Shown here: positions 9,458-17,972 of the stretch, piece after piece
Numbering within the stretch: position 1 is the stretch's first letter
Layout: every line of letters begins with the position of its first letter
DNA from: Deltaproteobacteria bacterium HGW-Deltaproteobacteria-15
Lineage (GTDB): Bacteria > Desulfobacterota > DSM-4660 > Desulfatiglandales > HGW-15
Assembly: GCA_002840535.1 (NCBI GenBank)
Contig: PHBH01000032.1
Location: 1 to 64,000 of the forward strand
DNA length: 64,000 nt
Direction: 5' to 3'
Made by a program: the position numbers and the translations under genes
Notes under the pieces: generated by a model
Told to the model about the DNA's origin: nothing
The model's input: only the letters and a program-made list of their open reading frames with translations
Databases searched by the model: none

Positions 9458-10117
9458 CTATTTCGAAAGGTTTGCTTTGATGGACTGCAGTTCCTTTTCG
9501 ATCTCCTCGTCCATCTGCAGCCTTTCCAGCTCCACTTCAAGGGCAGGCCTCCTGGGAAGATTCACAAGCTCGGCTTCAGCCTCCATTCTCTCGATCCTGG
9601 TCTCCAGTTCATCGAATTTGGCAATGACTTCTGTACTGTCCGCGCGACGAATCTGTTCCTGAGCACGCCGCTTCTTCCCGGCGTGAAGATGCCTCTGAAC
9701 CAGGACGCGCTCCTTTTCACGCGCTGCCGCAAGTTTTTCCTCCAGCTGCCGTATGTCCCCCTGATACTGCTCCACCAGCCCGTTGAGCTCAACGATCTCC
9801 TTCTCCAGAGCTCGAGCCTTTTCCGCGAATCTTCGCTTTTCCAGCAGGGCCTCCCTGGCGAGATCCTCCCGGCCCTTGCTCACTGCGATTCCTGCCTTCT
9901 CAGACCAGAATTGATTTCTGGATTCGGCTTCCTCCATCTGCCTTCGGCTCTTCTTCGCCCCGGCCATAAGACCGGCGCAAGAGGCCTTCATCTCGACCAG
10001 AGTGTCTTCCATCTCCCTGATCATCAGCTTGATCAGTTTCTCCGGATCTTCGGCCTTGTCCAGCATGGCGTTGATATTGGAACTGATGATATCACGAAAT
10101 CTCGTAAAGATACCCAT
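9458..10117 (-). CDS. pspA: Phage shock protein A
   Basis: A 219-residue PspA/IM30 protein, an almost wholly helical ESCRT-III-like membrane-repair protein that also restrains PspF. The N-terminus MGIFTRFRDIISSNINAML is the family's amphipathic membrane-binding helix, followed by EDPEKLIKLMIREME. A long coiled coil covers about residues 25-210. The start is the ATG at 10117, which has the strong site GGAGGAGAT; the frame continues upstream but without homology. A sigma-54 promoter lies at 10153-10167, and pspB and pspC follow. Confidence 0.96.
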   Translation of the reverse strand: MGIFTRFRDIISSNINAMLDKAEDPEKLIKLMIREMEDTLVEMKASCAGLMAGAKKSRRQMEEAESRNQFWSEKAGIAVSKGREDLAREALLEKRRFAEKARALEKEIVELNGLVEQYQGDIRQLEEKLAAAREKERVLVQRHLHAGKKRRAQEQIRRADSTEVIAKFDELETRIERMEAEAELVNLPRRPALEVELERLQMDEEIEKELQSIKANLSK

Positions 10118-10152
10118 GGCATCTCCTCCATCGTGGTTTTCCCGCAAGAAAC

Positions 10153-10167
10153 GCAGGAACCGTGCCA
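10153..10167 (-). promoter_or_regulatory. Sigma-54 promoter of pspABC
   Basis: Read on the minus strand the site is TGGCACGGTTCCTGC, matching the consensus TGGCACG-N4-TTGC with one mismatch in the -12 box and the required GG/GC spacing of 10. It would start transcription about 25 bases before the pspA ATG. The adjoining gene encodes PspF, the expected activator. Confidence 0.85.
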
Positions 10168-10281
10168 CAGGGTTCGCCCACACTTTCTTACGCAAATTCA
10201 AGGGCTTTGTTGTTGACCCTTTCGGATGGATATGGTTCAATGGGCTAATTTATGGCAGCCGATACCAAAAGGTGGCTTGAA

Positions 10282-11388
10282 ATGAAACGTAACAAACCGC
10301 TTCTCGATCGGAGAGTGTCTGTGCCCACTCCAGCCGGTATGAAAGAACCGCTTGGGCAATCGGAGAAATTTCTCGACTTTCAGGAACAGCTTTCCCGTGC
10401 AGCACGCGTGGACCGGCCGATCCTGCTTGTGGGTGAGCGGGGGACGGGCAAAGAACTTGCGGCAACAAGGGTTCATTTCCTTTCAAAAAGATGGCAGGGA
10501 CCCCTGATCACCCTGAACTGCGCGGCCCTGGCCCCCACCCTCATTGAATCCGAGCTGTTCGGTTTTGAAAGAGGGGCATTCACCGGGGCCGATCATCGGA
10601 GGAAAGGGAGATTTGAGGCGGCAGATGGGGGGACTCTTTTTCTGGATGAAATCAGCAGCATTCCTCTGCAAGTTCAGGAAAAGATTCTCCGGGTAGTCGA
10701 ATACGGAACCTTCGAACGCGTGGGGAGCACCGATGGCCTCGAAGTGAATGTGCGCATCCTTGGTGCAACGAACAGGGATCTTTTCTCGATGGCGAAAGAG
10801 GGTCTCTTCAAGGAGGATCTGCTGGACCGGCTCTGCTTTGATGTGCTCTTGCTTCCCCCCTTGAGAGAAAGGGAGGGAGATATTCCTCTCCTGGCAGACC
10901 ATTTTGCTGCTAGAATGGCGATGGAACTCGGGTGGGCGGAGATCCCCGGTTTTACTGACGAGGCTATCCGGGCCATGGAGGAGTATTCGTGGCCCGGGAA
11001 TGTACGGGAGTTGAAAAATATTGTAGAGCGTGCAGTCTACAGATCCGATACCCCGCTTATCCGGTCCATTGACTTTTATCCATGGCGGGGTTTTGAGACA
11101 GGGAAGGACAAAACCCCTAAGGGACAAGGGATTCGAGCGGATCATCCCTTCAAGGAAAGGAGTCCATCGGGGGAAAGCTTTCAACAGGCAGTCGAATCGT
11201 TCAAGATCTCCCTGATTACCGGGGCGCTCAGATCTTCCAGATTCCATCAGCAGAGGGCGGCTCGATCCCTTGGGTTGACGTACCACCAGTTCAGGGGGCT
11301 CTTCCGAAAGTACAGAAAGAGGATCGAAGAAGCGATGGGGAATCCTCTGCAGGAGGCTGGGGGAAGTCGAAGACGGGATGATTTGTAG
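10282..11388 (+). CDS. pspF: Psp operon sigma-54 activator PspF
   Basis: A 368-residue enhancer-binding protein that opens sigma-54 promoters. It has no receiver domain, as in PspF. The AAA+ domain carries Walker A GERGTGKE, the sigma-54 contact loop GAFTGAD, Walker B GGTLFLDE and the arginine-finger region around EDLLDRLCFDVLLLPPLRER. A C-terminal helix-turn-helix is seen in QQRAARSLGLTYHQFRGLFRKY. It is divergent from pspA. ATG 10282 has AAGGTGG upstream and is preferred; ATG 10252 is the alternative. Confidence 0.93.
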   Translation: MKRNKPLLDRRVSVPTPAGMKEPLGQSEKFLDFQEQLSRAARVDRPILLVGERGTGKELAATRVHFLSKRWQGPLITLNCAALAPTLIESELFGFERGAFTGADHRRKGRFEAADGGTLFLDEISSIPLQVQEKILRVVEYGTFERVGSTDGLEVNVRILGATNRDLFSMAKEGLFKEDLLDRLCFDVLLLPPLREREGDIPLLADHFAARMAMELGWAEIPGFTDEAIRAMEEYSWPGNVRELKNIVERAVYRSDTPLIRSIDFYPWRGFETGKDKTPKGQGIRADHPFKERSPSGESFQQAVESFKISLITGALRSSRFHQQRAARSLGLTYHQFRGLFRKYRKRIEEAMGNPLQEAGGSRRRDDL

Positions 11389-11700
11389 GTGCACAGGCGG
11401 GGGGATCTGTCATACAGGATCGAAGATGGTGTCAGACTTGGATCTAAAGAGCAGTTCGGGGGCGGTAATCCGTTCGTGTAAGTGGAAGGAGACGGATGCC
11501 GCGCCGGTTGACACGCGATCTTCTTCTCCTCTAAGATCGTTTGAGAAGCGTTTGAAAGAGCGCGAAGTTGAGACATGAACGCAGTGGATCTGGATACTGA
11601 CTTGGAGATGACTTTAAGTGAAATAACACTGTAGCGCGGCACGTTGTCTCTTTCATACGCACATATGAGGAATCAGCTTTTAACTTGAGGATACTGGAAG
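11389..11700. other. Gene-free stretch before serB
   Basis: The 312 bases lie between pspF and serB. A frame of 66 codons (11378-11578) overlaps the end of pspF but lacks a ribosome site and any recognisable features. No RNA element was recognised. Confidence 0.5.
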
Positions 11701-12927
11701 ATGGAGCGAAGAGTGAATATGCTGGACGACAAGAACCTGCTCATGGTTACCGTTTCCGGGGCGGACAGGCCGGGCATCACCGCCAGGTTCACACGGGTGT
11801 TGCTCAATCATGCTGTAGAGGTAGTGGACATCGAGCAGGCCTCTCTGCAAAACCTCCTCGGCCTCTATTTCCTTCTGGATCTGAGTCAGTCCAGTGAGTC
11901 CAAGGACAGCGTGATCAAGGATCTCCTTTTCGAGGCGAGTCAGCTTGGCGTGACCCTCAACTTCCGGCTCTTTTCAGAGGCTGAAGTGCAGGCCGTAAAC
12001 CAGCGCAACCTCTATGTGCTGACCCATTTCGGCGGCACCCGGGCAATTGCCGAGTTCTCGCAGATCCTGGCCGAAGAAAACGTCAATATCGAGACGATAT
12101 CCAGTCTGACCCACCATGGAACGCGTTCGCTGGAGATGGTGATCGACGCACAGGGATCGAGGGGATTGGGCCGTTTCAAGCAAAGAATCATGTTCAAGAG
12201 CAGGGAGCTCAATGTTGACATGGCAATCCAGAAAATGGAGGCCTACCGCAAGAACAAGCGATTGATCTTTTTTGACATGGACAGCACGCTCGTGGACATG
12301 GAGATCATTGACGAGATGGCCAGAAGGGCGGGAGTGCACAGGGAGGTGGCGAGGATCACGGAAAAAGCCATGAGAGGGGATTATGATTTCGAGGAGGCCC
12401 TGATCCAACGGGTCGCCCTCCTCAAGGGAATGACCGTGAAATCACTGATGGAAATTCGGCATAACATCCCTCTCTCGGAGGGCGCAGAGGAGCTCGTTGT
12501 CACCTTGAAGTGGCTCGGTTTCAAAGTGGGTGTGGTCACCGGCGGCTTCGACTTTTTTGCGGAACATCTGAAGCAAAGACTCGGCCTTGATTTTGCCCAT
12601 TCAAATTGTCTTGAAATCAGGAACGGCGCTCTCACCGGAAGGGTATCCGGCCAGATCATCGATGCAGCAGGAAAGGCCCGCATTGTGAATCAGTTTTCCT
12701 GTGACTTGGGGATCCCGCTGGACCAGATTGTAGTTGTGGGGGACGGCGCCAACGATGCCCTTATGATAGGCCAGGCGGGTCTCGGCATCGCCTACAACGC
12801 CAAGAAACGGTTGGACAGTGTCGCGAATGTCACTCTCGGAAAGGCCCGCCTCACTCATCTCTATCATCTTCTCGGGATAACGGAAGAAGACATCGCTGCA
12901 GCGATGTCATGCAGGGTTCCGGAGTAG
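11701..12927 (+). CDS. serB: Phosphoserine phosphatase with N-terminal ACT domains
   Basis: Removes phosphate from phosphoserine, the last step of serine synthesis. The 408 residues comprise two N-terminal ACT-like domains (about 10-90 and 100-175; SGADRPGITARFTRVLL is typical) and a HAD phosphatase domain. The nucleophile motif is FFDMDSTLVD (D192, D194), followed by GVVTGGFDFF and the acidic motif VVGDGANDALM. The ACT domains suggest allosteric control by an amino acid. The start ATG has GAGGA nine bases upstream. The neighbours suggest no operon. Confidence 0.95.
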   Translation: MERRVNMLDDKNLLMVTVSGADRPGITARFTRVLLNHAVEVVDIEQASLQNLLGLYFLLDLSQSSESKDSVIKDLLFEASQLGVTLNFRLFSEAEVQAVNQRNLYVLTHFGGTRAIAEFSQILAEENVNIETISSLTHHGTRSLEMVIDAQGSRGLGRFKQRIMFKSRELNVDMAIQKMEAYRKNKRLIFFDMDSTLVDMEIIDEMARRAGVHREVARITEKAMRGDYDFEEALIQRVALLKGMTVKSLMEIRHNIPLSEGAEELVVTLKWLGFKVGVVTGGFDFFAEHLKQRLGLDFAHSNCLEIRNGALTGRVSGQIIDAAGKARIVNQFSCDLGIPLDQIVVVGDGANDALMIGQAGLGIAYNAKKRLDSVANVTLGKARLTHLYHLLGITEEDIAAAMSCRVPE

Positions 12928-13024
12928 AAATCAGAGATCAGAGATACAAGAGGTCCCTGGTGAGATTCCGGTGTGAAGAGAGGATCTGTTTTCACCAGGA
13001 ATGACACGAAAGCTCATTAAAAAG

Positions 13025-13056
13025 GGTACCGCAATACGCCCTTGCATTGCGGTACC
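13025..13056. repeat. Hairpin downstream of serB
   Basis: A perfect inverted repeat: GGTACCGCAAT (13025-13035) and ATTGCGGTACC (13046-13056) around a 10-base loop. There is no T-run, so it is not a classical terminator, though it may protect the 3' end of the serB message. Confidence 0.6.
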
Positions 13057-13092
13057 GGATCCTGGAGCCATTGGCTCGCCTTCTGAAAACCC

Positions 13093-13248
13093 TAACGTTG
13101 CAAAAAAATTCACTCGTCACCCACAGTCATTCCCGCGAAGGCGGGAATCCATGCGTTTCTCTGAGGACTGGATGCCCGCCTGCGCGGGCATGACAGGATG
13201 AAACAGAGAGTGGTTCAAAAAATTGACCGCTGACTCTATGCAACGTTA
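13093..13248. repeat. dRS3-like palindromes nested in a longer inverted repeat
   Basis: Two hairpins, ATTCCCGC/GCGGGAAT (13129-13148) and ATGCCCGC/GCGGGCAT (13172-13191), lie inside a 10-base perfect inverted repeat, TAACGTTGCA (13093-13102) and TGCAACGTTA (13239-13248). The first hairpin matches the ATTCCC-N8-GGGAAT form described as dRS3 in Neisseria. Confidence 0.75.
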
Positions 13249-13283
13249 AGGAAAACCTTCCACCCGCAACATTCAACCCGCGG

Positions 13284-14108
13284 TTAGTACCCCGGGACCG
13301 GCATCACGTTGACTTCGTCCCTTACGCTTGTCACTCCCGGTGTGCTGCTGACCGCTTTCACCATCTCCGCCTTTTCTTCTTCCGTAGTCGCCAACCCCGT
13401 AACGACAACCACTCCCTTTTCCGGGACCTCCACGTGGGAGAAGTTATAGTACTGTAAACCGGCATTGACCACGGCAGCCTCGGCCCTTTTCTGGAGCGTC
13501 AAACGCTCTATGGCGTCGAGTGCCTGTAAGCTGCACTCATTGATCACCTGCAGTCGCAGTGAATGCAGGATGACCTCCGCTGCACCTTCAATCCCCAGCT
13601 TGGCGGTGTTGATGACAAGGTCATAGTGGGAAAGATCGTCCCAATCGATATGATAAGCAAACCGGAGAAAACCTCTCCGTTCGCTGTCGCTCTTGTTGAT
13701 CAGTTTTCTCGCCCCTCCCTCACTCATCTGGTTCTTTCCGGAGATCTGCCGTATGCGATATTCCTCCGGGGCGTGGACCAGGGTGTGCAGAGCGCAGCCG
13801 AATTCACGGAGCAGAATCTGGCTTCCATGCCCGATGATGACACCTTGTCCGGATCTGGAGACCGAGTACACAACCGACTCCAGAATGTCGAGATACAACT
13901 CCGGATTGACGCGGAGCGAATCAAAGAAACCGGGTGCCTTCTCGTCGATTCCCTTCAGGTCCTTCGCGCGAATCCCCATTCTTATCGCTTCTGAATGCAG
14001 TTTCTGATCATCATAAAGTTCCAGTCCGGCCTTGGCGGCGACAAGTCCGGCAATCTTTCCAAAACCGGTTCCCATTCCTCCTGAAATCGTTACGAGTGGC
14101 ATATGCAT
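13284..14108 (-). CDS. Cytidylate kinase-like protein with C-terminal BON domain
   Basis: A 274-residue protein. Residues 1-180 resemble the cytidylate-kinase-like family: a glycine-rich ISGGMGTGFGKIAGLVAAKAG loop split by extra residues, then LYDDQKLH, GVIIGHGSQILL and a lid-like HAPEEYRIRQI. The loop lacks the usual GKS/T triplet, as is common in this family. The last 75 residues look like a BON domain (AEAAVVNAG, VEVPEKGVVVVTGLATTEEEK, GVTSVRDEVNV), normally a lipid- or membrane-associated fold. The ATG at 14108 sits behind AAGGAGGA. The substrate is unknown. A LarA-type gene lies upstream on the same strand. Confidence 0.75.
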   Translation of the reverse strand: MHMPLVTISGGMGTGFGKIAGLVAAKAGLELYDDQKLHSEAIRMGIRAKDLKGIDEKAPGFFDSLRVNPELYLDILESVVYSVSRSGQGVIIGHGSQILLREFGCALHTLVHAPEEYRIRQISGKNQMSEGGARKLINKSDSERRGFLRFAYHIDWDDLSHYDLVINTAKLGIEGAAEVILHSLRLQVINECSLQALDAIERLTLQKRAEAAVVNAGLQYYNFSHVEVPEKGVVVVTGLATTEEEKAEMVKAVSSTPGVTSVRDEVNVMPVPGY

Positions 14109-14275
14109 CCTCCTTTCCGGTGAATTGTTCAAAGGTGCTTTCTCGCCACCATCGTAAGCACTGCCATAATACTTGTCAAATCCCCGCTCGGCTCGCAGCT
14201 CCCGGCAAGAGCGCAGAATCTTCGAGCAGCCTTGCTTCGGGTGCTTCCTTGCATCTGACATTCTTGAGCAAGCAG

Positions 14276-15589
14276 CTACAGGATAGGAAGGAGAATTCCC
14301 CCAGAAGGGATGATGTGAACGTCAGGACGGGGGCGCCCCTTTTTGCTCAGATCGAAGGCTTCTTGCATATCTGAACCATAAACAAAACCCATTCTCTCGA
14401 CCTTTTCCCTGGGAATATCCCGGGACACGATGATGATCCGGAAGGCGTGCTGTGCGGTCAGGGCCATGCCTGCGGCCATGTTGAAATCAATGGCAGCGCC
14501 TTCCATGATCAATTCATTCCGTGCGAAGCAATCCCTCATGCCTTTCAGCAGATCATTGCTGTGAAGCCTATGAAACCTTTCAAGAGCCGCGATAAACGGT
14601 TCGGGAAGATTTCCGGAACAGTCTGCAAAGAGGATGATGGTTCCCCCCTCCCTGGTCACCATGGAAGCCGGTGCAAGCGGCTTCATGATCTGCGGTCCTT
14701 CTGAGTAAGGGAAAGACGTGATGATGGTCAGGTCGGATTTCCCTGGAAATGCCTTAGAGATCATTCCCGTGCATTTCCGGATGCCCGCCAGATGGGCCTC
14801 GACAGGATCTCCGGAAACCACGGCGCAAAGCCGGTCCGTGTGATCCAGAATGCTGTTCACCACAAAATGGAGACCGGCCGCCCTGGCCACTGCGCAGACA
14901 TTCTCGTAAAACGGGTTGTCCGTAAGCCTGCCCAGTCCGGCCCGCTCATGAAAGGCGTATCGGAGATGGTGTTCGAAGATGGATTCGAAATCTGCCACTC
15001 CCGGGAACAGGATCTTTCCGCCGCCCCCGAAACCGTTCATGGGGTGAGGGAAAATGGAGCCGATTCCAATTCTGAAAGATGCCTCGTGGACAAGACGGTT
15101 TATCTTCACTTCCCGCCCTGTGTCCAGCCGGGCCACGGGCACCATGTCAGAGGCGCGACAATCGTGGTTAAAGAAGGAGTATCCGGACATCAGGTCACGG
15201 CCGAAGGCGGTCTCCATCTCCTCGGGAGAAAGAGGCCGGTGTGTGCCCAGCGCGAGGACGATCCGTATGTTTTCCCTCACCACGCCGATTCTCTTCAGTT
15301 CTTCCAGCAATGCGGTGAGTACGGCTTTCTTGGGAGAGGCCCGGGTAAGATCTTCGATCAGGACAGCAACAGTGTCGGAAGGGGAGATTCGCTCCCGAAG
15401 CGGGTCGCAGCCGATGGGATTCTCCAATGCCCTTCTTGTGAGATCCGCCGGATCTCCGAGATCCTGAGGGCTGCCCAGATCGGCAAAGGTGAGAAGATTC
15501 CAATCCTTCGGCAGTTCGAAGGATATCTTCCCTCCTCCATAAAGGATGAAAGGATTCATCGTCGCTCGATTCTTTTCATCGGATTGCAT
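14276..15589 (-). CDS. LarA/DUF2088-family protein (lactate racemase-like)
   Basis: A 437-residue member of the LarA family, whose founding enzyme racemises lactate with a nickel-pincer cofactor. Seen here: EDLTRASPKKAVL (about 80-92), LALGTHRPLSPEEM (about 111-124), HDCRASD, and HPMNGFGGGGKILFPG, where the lysine corresponds to the cofactor-bearing lysine of LarA. Other members act on different 2-hydroxy acids, so the substrate is open. No larB, larC or larE is present in the window to make the cofactor. ATG 15589 has no good ribosome site; ATG 15559 is possible. Confidence 0.78.
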   Translation of the reverse strand: MQSDEKNRATMNPFILYGGGKISFELPKDWNLLTFADLGSPQDLGDPADLTRRALENPIGCDPLRERISPSDTVAVLIEDLTRASPKKAVLTALLEELKRIGVVRENIRIVLALGTHRPLSPEEMETAFGRDLMSGYSFFNHDCRASDMVPVARLDTGREVKINRLVHEASFRIGIGSIFPHPMNGFGGGGKILFPGVADFESIFEHHLRYAFHERAGLGRLTDNPFYENVCAVARAAGLHFVVNSILDHTDRLCAVVSGDPVEAHLAGIRKCTGMISKAFPGKSDLTIITSFPYSEGPQIMKPLAPASMVTREGGTIILFADCSGNLPEPFIAALERFHRLHSNDLLKGMRDCFARNELIMEGAAIDFNMAAGMALTAQHAFRIIIVSRDIPREKVERMGFVYGSDMQEAFDLSKKGRPRPDVHIIPSGGILLPIL

Positions 15590-15626
15590 GAGCGTGAAAA
15601 GTTTTGTTTTGTTGAAAAAAGCATGT

Positions 15627-15757
15627 TCGCAGGTTGCTCAAAAATGCCCGGATGCAAGGCGCCCTCAATCCTGAGGAGTGAGGCGTACATTTAAGTACGT
15701 CGCAACGACGAAGGACGAGGACAACGCCGCAGATGGGCGTTTTTCAGCAACCTGCGA
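15627..15757. repeat. Long imperfect palindrome
   Basis: Perfect 12-base ends, TCGCAGGTTGCT (15627-15638) and AGCAACCTGCGA (15746-15757), continue inward as imperfect arms (AAAATGCCCGGATGCAAGGCG against CGCCGCAGATGGGCGTTTTT). CGTAC/GTACG lies at the centre. A single arm of the same family is found at 34663-34677. Confidence 0.8.
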
Positions 15758-15762
15758 GGAGA

Positions 15763-16230
15763 TCACATCTCCTTCAGATATAGCTTCTCATACAGATCCT
15801 GCAAGCGGAACAGATGCCCCTCTTCGTCCTGCGCCAGTCGCTTGAACATCGATTCCATGGGCTCGCCGCCGCACTGTTCCGCCATTCTGCGGTAGAAATC
15901 CAGTGCCCTCTTCTCCTCATGAATGGCATGCAGGAAAACGTCCTGCTCGGTGGAACTCTTGCCAAGCGATCTGTCTTCAAAAAGGAGAGAGAATTTCATG
16001 TCCGGCCCATGTGCGAGCCCTGAGGCATGCAGGAAAACCGTCTCTTCGAAAAAGGCCTTCTCGAGAGTGTATTTATGCTTCAACTCGTCCAGCGCAAGAT
16101 CCTTGAGCAGGTCCCTTGCTACCATATTATCCGACTTCAGGTAGGCGGTCTTGTAGTCTTGAAAGCTCTTGCTTTCCATCTCCACCGCTCGCTCCAAAGC
16201 CACTTCACGGGTATAGCAAACCTCTTCCAT
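15763..16230 (-). CDS. Ferritin-like/rubrerythrin-type diiron protein without rubredoxin domain
   Basis: A 155-residue four-helix protein. Diiron-type ligands can be placed at E17/E19, E49xxH52, E106 and E136xxH139, the spacing of the rubrerythrin/ferritin-like superfamily. The C-terminal rubredoxin domain of true rubrerythrins is absent, so electrons would have to come from elsewhere. The ATG at 16230 follows AAGGGGTG. It lies just downstream of the siroheme/ferredoxin gene on the same strand. The role may be peroxide or iron handling, but this is inference. Confidence 0.8.
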   Translation of the reverse strand: MEEVCYTREVALERAVEMESKSFQDYKTAYLKSDNMVARDLLKDLALDELKHKYTLEKAFFEETVFLHASGLAHGPDMKFSLLFEDRSLGKSSTEQDVFLHAIHEEKRALDFYRRMAEQCGGEPMESMFKRLAQDEEGHLFRLQDLYEKLYLKEM

Positions 16231-16302
16231 CCGATTTCACCCCTTCCGCTGATCAATCCTGGAATTCTTTTTACCTGCATTCCATGTTCATTACAAGTTT
16301 CT

Positions 16303-17106
16303 TCAGGAGGCGCTGCTCTCCTCTTCCAGGGTCTTCCGGCCTGATCCGATCCGCTCGATGATCTCCCCGAACCTCTCTCCCTTTTTGCAATGTTTCTGAA
16401 AGGAATCCAGGCAGAGCTTTATGATCCTGAGCGCCGCCTCCCTGTCATGAATACCCGCCAGCTCCTCCGCAAGCCTTGGATGTCTGCCCAGCTTTCCGCC
16501 GACCAAAATCCGATGACCGCTTAAACCCGCCACCAGGGTTCCCGAGGGGCAGGCGGTGATGCACTGGCCGCAATGGAGGCATTTTGCACGATCGACGACC
16601 GGTGCTCCGTCCCGCAGGAGAATAGCTTGCTCCCGGCATGTTTCCACACAGGCGCCGCACGCCGTGCACGGTTCCGGGCCGACCGACGGAGTGCATGCCC
16701 CGATGATCCCCACATCCGCGATTTGAGGTTGGGAGCATGCATTCGGACAATCCGAGATGGAAATCCGGAACTCATGATGGAATTTGAGCTCTCCCTGAAC
16801 ACGATCCTTTAAAAAAGCCTTCAGGTTCCTCCGGGAGAGATGCTTTTCCAGATCGTCGGAAAGGTCCCCGGACTGGACTGCACGGTTGGGACATCCTGAG
16901 CGGCCGAAACAGCTCTCCACCCGATGGCCTTTGACCTCTTCCTCCATGCGGTTAAGAAACCGCTTCTTGCATCGGTCCATCAGTTCCGGCGTAACCTCTT
17001 TCGCCCCGCACCGTGCAGCCTCCTCTTCCACACGCTCCCGCACCCTTCGTCGAACAAAGAACGGGACACGCGAAAGCGTCTCTTTGGCATCATCCGTCCA
17101 CTTCAT
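16303..17106 (-). CDS. PCP_red / siroheme reductase-like protein with two ferredoxin clusters
   Basis: A 267-residue protein with three parts. Residues 1-60 look like the PCP_red domain (MKWTDDAKETLSRVPFFVRR). Residues 64-140 carry the sulfite/nitrite reductase [4Fe-4S]-siroheme motif, C66-x5-C72 and C120-x3-C124. Residues 145-187 hold two bacterial ferredoxin motifs, C147/150/153/157 and C176/179/182/186. It is about half the length of DsrA or DsrB, so it is a small siroheme-type reductase or an electron-transfer relative, not canonical Dsr. The ATG follows AAGGAG. It could share an operon with the ferritin-like gene downstream (72-base gap). Confidence 0.78.
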   Translation of the reverse strand: MKWTDDAKETLSRVPFFVRRRVRERVEEEAARCGAKEVTPELMDRCKKRFLNRMEEEVKGHRVESCFGRSGCPNRAVQSGDLSDDLEKHLSRRNLKAFLKDRVQGELKFHHEFRISISDCPNACSQPQIADVGIIGACTPSVGPEPCTACGACVETCREQAILLRDGAPVVDRAKCLHCGQCITACPSGTLVAGLSGHRILVGGKLGRHPRLAEELAGIHDREAALRIIKLCLDSFQKHCKKGERFGEIIERIGSGRKTLEEESSAS

Positions 17107-17172
17107 CTTTTGACTCCTTGATCCCTATTATAAGAATGAAGCCGCGGAAAAGCATTGACATAAGTCAAGCAG

Positions 17173-17448
17173 CTACGGACGGTTCTTTAAAAGTACGATC
17201 GTCGCTCCCCAACCCGAGGGACCGGCGTCAAGCGTGAAACTCTGAACGAGAGGGTGTTTTCCGAGCGCGGAGTGAACCGTCCTCCGGAGCATCCCCTTTC
17301 CTTTTCCGTGGATGATTTTCACCTCCATGATTCCGTTCTCATGGCAGACTCTGAGGTATTCTTCCACTGCAGAGGCTGCCTCATCCGGGCGAAAGGTGTG
17401 AAGATCAAGCATTCCGTCGATCGGAAGAACGATCTCTTCCTCTTCCAT
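17173..17448 (-). CDS. Smr domain protein
   Basis: A 91-residue stand-alone Smr domain, the fold found at the C-terminus of MutS2, with DNA- or RNA-nicking activity in some members. The motifs LDLHTF (about residues 14-19) and HGKGKGMLR (about 47-55) are intact. The start is ATG 17448; the longer frame upstream runs into the neighbouring gene and has no homology. It begins ten bases after the unknown gene at 17459-17797, so the two are probably co-transcribed. Confidence 0.88.
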   Translation of the reverse strand: MEEEEIVLPIDGMLDLHTFRPDEAASAVEEYLRVCHENGIMEVKIIHGKGKGMLRRTVHSALGKHPLVQSFTLDAGPSGWGATIVLLKNRP

Positions 17449-17458
17449 GTTCACCGCC

Positions 17459-17797
17459 TTATATCCTGTCGAGATTGACCTCGTCGCCAAAAACCCTTTG
17501 GAGATCCTCCACCAGGCTTTCGTGATCCTTTTCTGTTTCCGTTTCCACGACCAGATCCCGGTCATCCAGGATTTTGAGAAACCCATGTTCCTTGACGATC
17601 TCAACCACTTTCTTCACGTCAGCCGTGACCCACCCTTTCATTCTCATGACAAGCTCATCACCTTTAAAGGCCCGCTCAAGGGTCAGGTCCACCTTTCTCT
17701 TCTTCGCATCCCACCCGACGAGAGCCGGCCGAACGATAACCGGTGTGACCGGGTCATGCATGGCTGCGCATCGGAACCACAATTTCGATCGAATCAT
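17459..17797 (-). CDS. Unknown small protein upstream of Smr gene
   Basis: A 112-residue protein I do not recognise. It looks soluble and mixed alpha/beta, with no signal peptide, cysteine pair or membrane helix. The middle (KRKVDLTLERAFKGDELVMRMKGWVTADVKK) is charged. A good ribosome site, AAGGAGC, lies eight bases before the ATG, and the Smr gene follows after ten bases, which supports it being real. Confidence 0.7.
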   Translation of the reverse strand: MIRSKLWFRCAAMHDPVTPVIVRPALVGWDAKKRKVDLTLERAFKGDELVMRMKGWVTADVKKVVEIVKEHGFLKILDDRDLVVETETEKDHESLVEDLQRVFGDEVNLDRI

Positions 17798-17972
17798 ATC
17801 TATCAGCTCCTTTCCGATTCATGAACCGGATTCAAATTTTTCGCACGATTCAGCAAAAAAGGCAAATTCGGAAGTTCACGCGGTACGCTTGGAGTAAAGC
17901 GTCGCAGGTCCATGCTCTAAGCGCTTTGCGCCATGCCCTTGTGGTTAAGCCGCTTGCACTCCTTGGATAATT

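Noticed and set aside
9437..10216. 259-codon open frame opposite pspA
   Set aside because: Shadow of the coiled-coil coding pattern of pspA.
11378..11578. 66-codon gene between pspF and serB
   Set aside because: It overlaps the end of pspF, lacks a ribosome site and has no recognisable segment.
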